From Patiria pectinifera (lineage: Eukaryota > Echinodermata > Asteroidea > Valvatida > Asterinidae), in assembly GCA_029964075.1 (NCBI GenBank), contig CM057144.1, positions 8,207,281 to 8,271,280 of the forward strand: a stretch of 64,000 bases of DNA, given 5' to 3'. Both the position numbers and the translations under genes were made by a program. Within the stretch, counting starts at the first letter, position 1. The number at the start of each line of letters is the position of its first letter. Of this stretch, positions 42,132 through 51,455 are shown piece after piece. The notes beneath the pieces are model-generated. The model did not search any database. It was given only the letters and a program-made list of their open reading frames with translations, and had not been told where the DNA came from.

Positions 42132-42623
42132 GAACCCAAAGTGTATCGCTATTCGTCGTGCCTGACGTTCGCCGATGCAAAACAGTAAGTCGCCGCGGCG
42201 AGTTACTGTCTCGCCGAGGCGAGTTATTATCTCGCCGCGGCGAGATAGTAACTCGCCGCGGCGACTAGTAATTCATTTCGCGATATCGTGATTCGCCGCG
42301 GCGATATCGTAATTCGCCGCGGCGAGATAGTAACTCGCCGCGGCGAGATAGTAACTCGCCGCGGCGAGATAGTAACTCGCCGCGGCGAGATACTAACTCG
42401 CCGCGGCGAGATAGTAACTCGCCGCGGCGAGATACTAACTCGCCGCGGCGAGATAGTAACTCGCCGCGGCGAGATACTAACTCGCCGCGGCGAGATAGTA
42501 ACTCGCCGCGGCGAGATAGGAAAAAAAAATCTTAATTTCTTTTGGCCCTTCTACGCTTCCGTACTTTGCCGATGTACTTCGAAGACGAGCTTTCCCTACA
42601 GTTTTACACGCATATTTCTCTAA

Positions 42624-43418
42624 ATGGCAGCTCGTGGTCGCTACGCTCGAGTGGCCCAGGTAGATCGAGAAAGGTTGATTGAGGCCTTCGAGGGAAACGA
42701 GCAAGACTACCTTCAGCTTGCGGTCAAGTTGAACATCAACAAGTCCACAGCCAGATCAATTTTTGCAACATATTTGAGGACTGGAAGGCGAGAGACGCTG
42801 GCAAGAGGAGGAGCAACCCACAGCATCCTTGACGCTAATCCCGTCTTGACACGTCAACAAATGAAGGCTAGTTTGAGTGAGCATCTGCCAGAGAAGCCCC
42901 AGGTTTCTACTGCCACCATAGCCAGGGCCTTGGATGGGATGATGATTACACTGAGACTAGTGGAGGACATCCCTGGTGCAAGAAATTCCCCTGAAGTTCT
43001 TGATCAACGCGTCCAGTATGGTGAATGGTTCCTGCAGCATGGTGTTCTGGCGCATTTAGTCTTCATTGACGAGACAGGTTATAACGTCTGGACTCGACGC
43101 TCCCAGGGTAGAGCTCCACGAGGGATCGCTGCAAGACGAGTCGTCGACAGACAACGAGGGAGAAATTGCAATGTCACCTTCGCTGTTTCTAGTGAAGTAG
43201 GCTTGGTACACCACCGAATCGCATTCAAAACTGTGACGCGAGAGAGATTCGAGGAGTTTCTTGCGGACACAATTCAAGAGTGTGATGCAGTTTTCCCAGA
43301 CGACAAACCCATTTACCTCATATACGACAATGCGAGGCCTCACGTGCGAGCCGAACTCCCTGAAGGTGCCAACCCAATGATCCAGCTGAAGGCCTCCCTC
43401 CCTACTCCCCATTCCTGA
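42624..43418 (+). pseudogene. DDE transposase of the Tc1/IS630 (DDE_3) type, frame-broken at the C-terminus
   Basis: 264 open codons. Residues about 13-60 form a helix-turn-helix DNA-binding region (QLAVKLNINKSTARSIFATY). The catalytic domain shows the first Asp in VFIDETGYNVWTRRSQGRAP (Asp149) and the second in YLIYDNARPH (Asp235). The expected third acidic residue, about 34 residues on, lies in a PPYSPFLNSTE segment that is present in the DNA but in another frame because of a one-base shift near 43388. The C-terminus is then cut by the 43491-44623 insertion and resumes at 44626. The enzyme would cut and rejoin DNA at TA sites using the element's 43-bp ends. This copy cannot make it whole. 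Confidence 0.9.
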
Positions 43419-43490
43419 ACAGCACGGAGCTGGCACACTCTGGCAACAACGTGTCGGAGACAGACAAGCTGCCCAGCAAGCAGGAATGTA

Positions 43491-44623
43491 TGGTGTACTA
43501 TAAAGGACACCTATCTGTCCATCGTGCCTGTGAGTAAAACCATCGTGCCTGTGAGTAAAACATCGTGCCTGTGAGTAAAACCATCGTGCCTGTGAGTAAA
43601 ACCATCGTGCCTGTGAGTAAAACATCGTGCCTGTGAGTAAAAACATCGTGCCTGTGAGTAAAACATCGCGCTTGTGAGTAAAAACATCGTGCCTGTGAGT
43701 AAAACATCGCGCCTGTGGGTAAAACCATCGTGCCTGTGAGTAAAACCATCGTGCCTGTGAGTAAAAACATCGTGCCTGTGAGTAAAAACATCGTGCCTGT
43801 GAGTAAAAACATCGTGCCTGTGAGTAAAATCATCGTGCCTGTGAGTAAAAACATCGTGCCTGTGAGTAAAAACATCGTGCCTGTGAGTAAAAACATCGTG
43901 CCTGTGAGTAAAACCATCGTGCCTGTGAGTAAAAACATCGTGCCTGTGAGTAGGTCCATCGTGCCTGTGAGTAAAACCGTCGTGCCTATGGGGCGCCATG
44001 TGTAAATAAATTATTTAACAAAATTGTTTATATATAATTCATTATTTATTATATAATTCAGTTTTCCGGATAATTATATGTAAATAAACTGTTTGGCAGT
44101 TTGCATTATATGTAAATAAATGTATTTGCCACTGCATTATTTATATATAATTTTTTTTGCAACCTAATTATTTACATATAGTTTTGGGCACACTTGAATT
44201 ATTTATATATAATTTATTTGCAACATTATTATTTATATATAATTTTACGCACACTTTTTTTTATTAATATATATTTTATTTGCAAACTTATTATTTATAT
44301 ATAATTTTTGCACACTTTTTTATTGATATATAATTTATTTGCAACCTTTTTATTTATATATAATTTTTAGCACACTTTAATTTTTTATTATATAATTTAT
44401 TTGGTACCTCATTATTTATATATAATTTTTTTCACACTTTAATTATTTATTATATAATTTATTATTTCTTATATAATCCATTAATTTTTTTATAATTCAT
44501 TACTTATATATAATTCGTTATTTATATATAATGTATTATTAATTATTACGATGTTTTACTCACAGGCACGATGGTTTTACTCACAGGCACGATGGACAGA
44601 TAGGTGTCCTTTATAGTACACCA
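43491..44623. mobile_element. Satellite-filled TA element inside the transposase gene
   Basis: Inverted ends TGGTGTACTATAAAGGACAC, then CTATCTGTCCATCGTGCCTG, on both sides, with TA at 43489-43490 and 44624-44625 (TA target duplication). The body is two unrelated satellites: about 22 units of 21 bp (CATCGTGCCTGTGAGTAAAAC, 43519-43990) and an AT-rich array in units of about 60 bp (TTATTTATATATAATTT with GCAAC or GCACACTT, 44005-44540). Two inverted 21-bp units precede the right end. The long frames in the first array (THRHDGF-type repeats) are artefacts. Confidence 0.85.
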
Positions 44624-44625
44624 TA

Positions 44626-44778
44626 GGAATGAACATGCAGCAGTGGAGGTGCGATCTCCTTCAACAAGCAGCCATCCAGAGCGTTGATGTCATCACCCAA
44701 GTGAAGTGCATGCAGTGGTACAACCATACCCAAACATATATGCCAAGATGTCTGGCACGCCAACAGATTGAGGGTTGA
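44626..44778 (+). pseudogene. C-terminal fragment of the interrupted DDE transposase
   Basis: Directly after the TA target duplication the frame reads GMNMQQWRCDLLQQAAIQSV and ends QWYNHTQTYMPRCLARQQIEG before TGA at 44776-44778. Its place at the far side of the insertion and its pattern suit the tail of the transposase at 42624. Not an independent gene. Confidence 0.6.
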
Positions 44779-45300
44779 GGAAGAAACAACATAAACAATA
44801 AAAAAACAGAAAAAAACTTAAAGAAACACCCCATTCAAACACAATACAAAATTAGGTCTTGGTCAGTTAACCAATAAAGACCCCCCCCCCCAAAAAAAAA
44901 AAAAAAGAATGAAGAAAACAAAGAAGAAGAAAAAACCTCATTGGCCCCATGTAAAGTCTACTGGAAGCATAAATAAAGAAAACAAGGTTTGCCTGAATTA
45001 AAGTGAAGATACGAAACAGTTGCCTAGTACAGTTTATCTGTTTATTCGTATTTCTTTTTTCGTACTTTTTGAATTCTCTTTAAGCGAAATTGATTGCCTC
45101 TTTACGAAATTGAAAAAAATTAAATCAGTAAAATCTCCAGTCGAACCAGCTTTGTTAAATTGAATGATGATTGTGTGTCACGAAAAAGAATGACGATATG
45201 CTAAATTGAACACAGTGCTAAAGGAATTTGAATGGCCGAATTCTGAATTTGACACGCAGTAACAACTGGAGAGGCAAAATAGCTTCAATTCGAACGCACG
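44779..45300. other. 3' flank and right subterminal region of the Tc1/IS630 element
   Basis: A-rich, with a C-run/A-run at 44881-44905, then repeated AAATTGAA words mirroring the left subterminal region (40380-40560). No gene. Confidence 0.5.
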
Positions 45301-45349
45301 AAAATTAAATTGGCTGCTCATTTGCCGAAATTGACCGAGAAAACCTATA

Positions 45350-46253
45350 ATAGAATCGAAGGTGCATCGGGGAACACTACGTGATTTTCCTAAAAACAAC
45401 TGCTCTAGCTTGAAAATAATCTAAGCGGTAAGATTAGTGGTATTGACGGCTTCGATAGATCAATAAATACATTAATACACAACATTTTATCAGTGAGAGA
45501 ATCGGATCTAGAGAATTGAATAGTTGGATGAGGGCCGTATCTGTGGAGTGATTACTTTGAAAGCTATACTTATGATGGCAAAAAATATGAAAGTCACTCA
45601 CAGATTTAAATACATGTTTATACATGAGTTTTCCCAGAATTTTTAGAAAAGCAAGGAAGGATAGAGATGGGGTAATAGAGTCATTTCGAGGGTTTCCCTT
45701 ATTGAATACTGAAGTAACTTTGGCTATTTTAAGTTAGAGGGAACAGATAAGAAAAGAAAACCTCCAAACCTTAAAATCACCGTCAGTGGGTTAGGTCTTC
45801 ATGCTTTTTCTGCTTGTCTGGCACTCCTTTCTGTTGCTCAGCACTTTTGCGATAGGCGAGATTTTTTCAAGATGCTACCAGCCTTGCAACCCATGCCTTT
45901 TACAGATATAACAGCCAATTGCAGCTTGTTCGTAAGTAGTGTCAGCGGCATTCAGTGCATCCACTCACTGCAAATCTGATTGCGATCAGGGACTTCCTTC
46001 TGTATCTCTTTAGTCTAGCCTGGCCATCAGCATCTGCAAACAACAAGCTTATCCAAAAAAATGTCATTAAGAAGCAGCATTTTGGAAAGTCTCAGGTTTT
46101 GGAGGAGTAGCTAATTAGGCTTATTAAGATACATTTTTTTGTTTGCAGTTAGCATAACTTTTACTTTGTGGGTTTTCACGTGCAGTAAGAACCGCATACA
46201 TGTAATTTGCTCTTCATTTTGATACAAGTATGTTTCACTCAGTTTGACATCAG
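45350..46253. other. No supported gene
   Basis: AT-rich unique-looking sequence; short frames only. Confidence 0.35.
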
Positions 46254-46500
46254 CTGAGCCAATTTCATAGAGCTGCTTAAGCACAAATTTTGCTTTTTTA
46301 TTTAATCACAAAAATATCCAAGCTTAATATGATCAGATTACCAGCCAAAATGCCATGCGATGTACATAGCTTGAGATTTAGCTGTTGTTTAAATACTTAG
46401 CATAAGAATAACATGGAGTTTTGGCGGGTAACTGATTTAACTAGGGGCAAGGGTTTTTGTGCTGAAGCAAATTTTGAGCGGCTCTATGAAATTGGCCCTG
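46254..46500. mobile_element. MITE with CCAATTTCATAGAGC ends
   Basis: GAGCCAATTTCATAGAGCTG faces GGCTCTATGAAATTGGCCC; TTACCAGCCAAAATGCCATG and TTTTGGCGGGTAACTGATTT are also inverted, so the whole of about 245 bp is a foldback. Related fragments at 51900-51990 (CCCAATTTCATGGCGCTGCT). I associate this word with echinoderm repeats (memory, not checked). Confidence 0.7.
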
Positions 46501-46634
46501 TAAGCAGCAGCTGCTTCAGCTGCAGCTGTACAGATGTTGATGAGTGGGTGGGTGAAAAGTATAGCTTGGGCAACTTGTGCTTCATTGATGGGCTGTGTCA
46601 CAACTACATGTAGGCTAATTATAAGCATAATTAA

Positions 46635-47113
46635 AGAGGTTGTGGAATGCTCAAAGACATTTCCGTGATTTTTCGGGCATATGTAGCCTAAGGTGTGATG
46701 AAATAAAAACGACTATTGTGTCTGTCATGAAATGAGTACAATAGGTACTTTTTGAGAGCTGTTTTTCAGGTCCTGTTTCGACCCGAACGTGCAATTTGTG
46801 TAAAAGTCGTCGTTGGGGCAGCAAACAAAACATAGTAAATCTTGACGTAATAAACAGGACTCCCGATGCAGCGTTGTGTAAACGAGTCCTGTTTATTACG
46901 TCACGATTTTTCTCATTTTACGAAGAATCCGACGACTGTTGATTTCAATTATGCGCTCGCCGACCAACAAATTACTCGATGAATTTTAGTTGTATAAACA
47001 TAATGCACGTTACAAAAGAATGGGGCTTTGTCATTATTATATATATAGGTCTACTCTACAATAAAAAAAATTTAAAAAAAAAACAAAACGACTTCCAGCA
47101 TTCCACAACCTCT
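46635..47113. mobile_element. TTAA-flanked MITE with a 20-bp internal hairpin
   Basis: Ends AGAGGTTGTGGAATGC and GCATTCCACAACCTCT lie between TTAA duplications (46631-46634, 47114-47117), a piggyBac-like target. Inside, TGACGTAATAAACAGGACTC (46843-46862) and its exact complement (46884-46903) form a perfect 20-bp stem with a 21-nt loop. Confidence 0.75.
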
Positions 47114-47117
47114 TTAA

Positions 47118-47636
47118 CTAGTTCATGCCGGAAGTATTTTGACATTGACCGGACCCAGGCGTGGGATAGTTTTTCATGAACTTCGATGCCAGACGGGTTC
47201 AGACCATCATCTGTGGGTAGCACACACTGCCATTTCCGGCCTCGCTCGCTAAGGGCGGGTCGCTGACGGATAATTCCGGCCTAGCTCGTTGCGTGTTTAT
47301 CCATCACTGTTCCCAATACCGCAAAACCTTTGCATATCCGACGTGAACTGGTTAACAGGTTGGGATGAAATGACCCTGTGTACATGTGTAAGATTTAGTT
47401 GGTTATTTGTCAATTAACATCTGTGCCAAGTTTCATGAATTATACATTTCTGCAGCATTTGATCAAGCTATTGATGCCAGATGAAACCCCAATTTGATCT
47501 TTCCTTCAAGGGGTTTATTATTTGCAAATCCAACAAATGAAGTTCAGACATGGATAAGATCCTTACTGTGCTTACATTTCACATCACCCTTCAATCCCTG
47601 TGGCCAGATCTGATCATCCTTCAATGGGTGTGCATC
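47118..47636. other. No supported gene
   Basis: A short GGCCTCGCTCGCTAAGG / GGCCTAGCTCGTTGCG pair near 47240-47310; otherwise nothing. Confidence 0.3.
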
Positions 47637-47639
47637 AAA

Positions 47640-47990
47640 ACCGGGTACATGTACCTGAGTACCCGGCCGCTGATGTCAGGTACTGGTTCCAGATTATGGT
47701 GACTAACTTTACAAAGTACTGAGTAACTCTTCAGACAATGAAAAAAAGGTTTTGGATGCCACTTGTGGGGAATTTTCAAAATGAAAACCAGGCTACATGG
47801 AAAACCAAAGCCATGGATTTCCCGTTTATATGCATTTTAACAACAAGTTGCGTTTTACACCATAAAGCTATGAAGCCCTTCAGACAACTTCCAGGATTTG
47901 AATTTGGGGTTGGTTTTCTTTTACAGGTACCCAGTACCGGGTACCCGTGTTTTAGTTCAGTAGGGTACCTGGTTCCCACACTGCCCATAA
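47640..47990. repeat. GGTACC-rich inverted low-complexity element
   Basis: CCGGGTACATGTACCTGAGT, ACCCGG at 47641-47666 faces ACAGGTACCCAGTACCGGGT, ACCC at 47924-47947 and TAGGGTACCTGG at 47962. Probably a MITE whose ends decayed into GGTACC simple sequence. The 99-codon frame across it is not conserved-looking. Confidence 0.4.
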
Positions 47991-49778
47991 ACGCATACCA
48001 CTACTTCAACTCCCCCCCCCCCTTGATTTGCTTATAGAGTTACCCACAGTCCAAATACTAATTGTGTGAAAGATGGAAAGGTAATTACATTGATAAAGGA
48101 GACTTGGTGTTCTAGCAAGGATAAAATTTAAAACAGCAGATCGGCCTCATGGTGTACATGCAAAGCTCACTTGCTCCCTGAAAACCTAGATGCTTCCGGT
48201 ACATGGTATACCTTGCAATCTTAGCCTCCAAACTAGTTTTCAGAAATGTGTCTTGACACATTTTCTTGTACATGTTGGAGTCTGATAATTGTGATATTTG
48301 TGTGTAATTCTCAATGTAGCCTTGGTGTACTGCTGTCTTACTTCACCATTGAGCATTCTTTCACTCTGATGACTCTAACCTATGGTGTACTTCAAGGCAT
48401 TGGTATTGGTATCGCATAATATTATGCTCCACCACTTGTATGTGCCATGCGTGTAAGTATGCCAAAAATCTGCTTTATTTTCATTGCAAAGGTAAGATGG
48501 GCCTGTGGTTAATGCAGGGTTTCTCCAGGTTAATACAAGGTTTCCTCCACTTAAACAACTGTACTGCAGTTTTACCTATCTAATGGATCTTCAAGATCAC
48601 CTCTTTACATCTTGCGCAGGGAAGTGCATTTCATTTTTGAATACTGAAATTGTTTCAGTAGTTTCCAGTACAGACTAAAATAGATTTATGATACCATATG
48701 AGCAGTTGAGCAGGCAGTCATGCATGCCTTCATTAAAAGTCTAGCCTGCAAGTGAAATGGTCTGGGCTGCAAATCAATGGAGCATGAGCTTCATGTAAAT
48801 GCTGGTTATTACATGTTTAGCTGTTATAATGAGGCTATGCATATATGGGACATAAAACAAAGAGTCTCCAGGCTATGGCGTTGCATGGTGCATGCCATTT
48901 CTAAAACAGGCCCTGTGTTATGGTTTGGTTCATAAGAAGTTGATTCAGCTCGGGGTTGAATATGCACCATTTTGTGTTGTTATTTCTCCAGGCCCAGATG
49001 TCTACATTTCAACATTTTACATATTGCCCATAATAAAACAAAATGGTGATTAAATCTATGGGCATCTGTTCTCAAGCCGCCTATAGCTATACAGTATTAT
49101 TTCAAAATGGATTCTGTGAAGCCCCGTTTAGTAAGGGCGCCATCACTGACCTGGCATAGATTGGTTCCTGCCCCTGATATAGATAAGGATGTCAGAGTGA
49201 TGAAGGAACCAAGCATTTATCTGTACTAAGGCTGTGTCTGAATTACTTCATTATGGGTACTTGAGGACAAGTCGTTAGACAGTCGTGTTTTGTCTGTCCG
49301 GGGACCCGATATTTCCTACATGACACTCGATGTGTATCGTGTTTTAGACTTGGCATGTCTAACGACTTGACTAATATGAATTCGGACGGTTATTCATTAT
49401 TGGGCACAGTGAAATGCATACGCACTACGTTTCCATGGAGAGGCCAATGATGGCTCACCCGTATTCCATGGAAGCATCCCTTCTTAGAGATGGGATATCA
49501 TTCGCTTTAATGGTCAATGCAAAAACAATCACAGTCAGTGGCAAATTAGAGAACATAATGTCAAAATCTTGTTTTTCTTCATAAGAATATATTAATATGG
49601 TGGAATTAACCAAAAAGCCAGGAATTAGCTTTCAACCCCTCAAGCAATGGTTTCGCTCCAGGCTGTGTTACATGTATTCACCACACATCACATCACATTA
49701 TATACATGAGCACCGAGACCAGCAAATTTGTTGTAAAGCAGAATGCCAGATGTAATATAAATATTCATATCCTCCTAC
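47991..49778. other. No supported gene; possible intron
   Basis: 1.8 kb of single-copy-looking AT-rich sequence with a (C)10 run at 48012. No splice-bounded open frames that I trust. Confidence 0.35.
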
Positions 49779-49837
49779 CTTAGGATCTGTCTCCGTTAGT
49801 TTCTCCTTGATTCTGACCCATGTGACGAAGAACCCTC
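49779..49837 (-). CDS. Candidate 59-bp internal host exon
   Basis: Minus strand: pyrimidine-rich acceptor GGTACTTTTTACGCAG, then 59 bp, then donor AAG|GTAGGAGG. Only one frame is open, and it reads GFFVTWVRIKEKLTETDPK (entry with two bases, exit phase 0), a protein-like hydrophobic-to-charged segment. No partner exon was identified. A C-run/A-run lies immediately upstream. Family unknown. Confidence 0.4.
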
Positions 49838-49959
49838 CTGCGTAAAAAGTACCTGGGAACCCCCCCCCCCCAAAAAAAATGTTTGTATCATCACTTGAGA
49901 TTTATGTTGAAGTTGTCAGTTTACAAGTCACTTACTCTGATAATGATAACCCAGAGAGG

Positions 49960-50220
49960 AGCGCTTGACACTTAATGCCTTGCGCTTTCATACCGACATT
50001 ATCATCAAGCCAGTAGATACAGGTTCAGCTGTGGTAAAATTCACGGATCATCAACAGTACATCGATGAGGCCCACCACGGCGCACTAATTATACCTGCTT
50101 TAATTCTGACCCAACAGGTACACCCTCTAACTAAGAACAATTATTTTTTCCTGATTAAAAACTACCTACAGGTGCATGGGACAGCAATGGGTACCCATAT
50201 AGAAAACGGGTACTCTAATA
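49960..50220 (+). pseudogene. Penelope-like element reverse transcriptase relic
   Basis: The frame reads DIIIKPVDTGSAVVKFTDHQ and YIDEAHHGA, resembling the 'IVIKPADKGG' block upstream of Penelope-like RTs. After a gap it gives YLQVHGTAMGTH, the HGTAMGT motif of those RTs. The intervening catalytic region is missing and the frame decays after about 50220, so this is a dead fragment. Confidence 0.6.
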
Positions 50221-50239
50221 TGGAAAAAATACCTCTACG

Positions 50240-50610
50240 TTGGATTTAAGTATATGTGGCAAAAAACTGGCTGTAGTAGAAAAGGTGAAGTTGCTCGGAG
50301 TTACTATCCAACAAGATCTGAAATGGGATGGGCAAATGGACACTATAATTACTAAATCCAGTAGAAAATTAAGAGAAGCTGGTCTTAATTCCCAAGAATG
50401 TTAACAGTATACAAAGGGTACAATCGACCAGTTGTTGTGTATTCAAGTCCACTGTGGAATGGAGGCCTTACCCAGGGGCAGGTATCTCAGGTTGAAAAGA
50501 TTCAGAAAATAGTATAAGTTGCTGTATCCTCTCTAAAAAATATTCATCCTATGACGAGGCCTTGGCTACTCTGCAGCTTGACACCCTAGAACATCGCAGA
50601 GCAAGGACTC
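50240..50610 (+). pseudogene. LINE (CR1/Jockey-type) reverse transcriptase C-terminal relic
   Basis: VEKVKLLGVTIQQDLKWDGQ starts the conserved post-catalytic block. A frame-shifted continuation gives TVYKGYNRPVVVYSSPLWNG, GLTQGQVSQVEKIQK and YSSYDEALATLQLDTLEHRR, the usual C-terminal end of such RTs. Several frame breaks; no endonuclease or 5' part in the window. Confidence 0.7.
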
Positions 50611-51450
50611 ATGATGATTGATGAACCTTGATGATTTTCGTCCTGAGCGAGGACTGCACTTCAGTACTTTCTTCAAGGACACAATATGTCTTTGTAAATT
50701 TGCTGACCATGTTTGGGAAATCAATGATTTTTCAAGCAGCGTTGTAGGCCTACTAATAAATATTCATTTTTTTTGTCAGCCATTATCCAATGAGAGAAGA
50801 CTGTTTACCATATATCCCATACTAATTATCATAGTGAGCATATACCGTTGTGTTCCTTCTTCTACCTAATTACCTTTAGTGTTCAGCGTCAGATATGGAT
50901 GAGCAGGAAAGGTTAACTACAGTATTGGAAAGGGGTGGAAGTGTGGATTTTGGCCTTGAACGCCTGAAATATCTGTGTTTTCATTTTATTTCATTTCTTT
51001 TATTTGTCTCAAATTGTGGCCCAAAGGGCCAAATTCCAAAACAAAAGTACATTAAAAACAATTAATTCTAAATGCAATTAAAACTTGCATAATAAAATAG
51101 GCAGGTAACGCATTAAAATTGTACGTTAACAAACACCACATAACCAGTGTTTGGATTGATGTTGCTTGGCAAGCAAGCCACCAAACTTCTTGTTTCTCCT
51201 GTTAAGAACAGAGTGAACGTTAGGTATGCCCCTTCTCATTATGGAAATTCCTGTACCTAGTGTCAAAAAAACTGGATCTGATGGAGATTCTGAAGAATAT
51301 TTGACACTGTTGAGAGAGGATATTGATGAGTTTGAAGATGTGGCAAGAGGGTACATGAGCAGGGGGGGAGGAAGACAGTTGCAAACCTGTCGGGCTAAAT
51401 CGAGAAAGAGAAGAAGAAAAAAGAGAACTAGAGATATGTTTGTGGACAAA
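50611..51450. other. Mostly non-coding; acidic/basic short ORF at 51226-51489
   Basis: The frame at 51226-51489 (+) has an acidic run (DSEEYLTLLREDIDEFEDVA) and a basic tail. The tail coincides with the repeated GAGAAAAAGA...GCTGTTTCGG border of the array family, so it is at best a relic. Nothing else seen. Confidence 0.3.
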
Positions 51451-51455
51451 CATAA

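Larger units (their letters stand above)
40690..42563. mobile_element. Palindrome-array element, CTCGCCGCGGCGAG type
   Basis: The ends TACGGAAGCGTAGAAGGGCC and inverted GGCCCTTCTACGCTTCCGTA are flanked by a 6-bp target duplication CTTTGC (40684-40689, 42564-42569). Next to each end lies an array of a perfect 14-bp palindrome CTCGCCGCGGCGAG plus a TTACTAT-type linker (21-bp period): about 9 units on the left (40739-40920) and 15 on the right (42189-42520), in mirror orientation. Inside the arrays a further 55-bp inverted segment leads to a TATGGAACGCC insertion at the symmetry centre. No transposase of its own. Frames across the arrays (RRGEL-type repeats) are artefacts. Confidence 0.85.
40333..45347 (+). 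mobile_element. Tc1/IS630-type DNA transposon, 5.0 kb, twice interrupted
   Basis: 43-bp identical terminal inverted repeats (TAGGTTTTCTCGGTCAATTT, then CGGCAAATGAGCAGCC) start at 40333 and end at 45347, with TA target duplications at 40331-40332 and 45348-45349. Subterminal parts on both sides repeat CATTCRAATTT/AATTTGAATG words. It contains the transposase at 42624, two nested insertions (40690-42563 and 43491-44623) and A-rich filler at 44780-45000. Without the insertions it would be about 2.0 kb, typical of the superfamily. Confidence 0.9.

Noticed and set aside
43498-44005. Frames of 96-162 codons with FTHRHD, LLTGTMF or VPVSKNI repeats
   Set aside because: Products of the 21-bp satellite in three frames; no start context and no conservation beyond the repeat.
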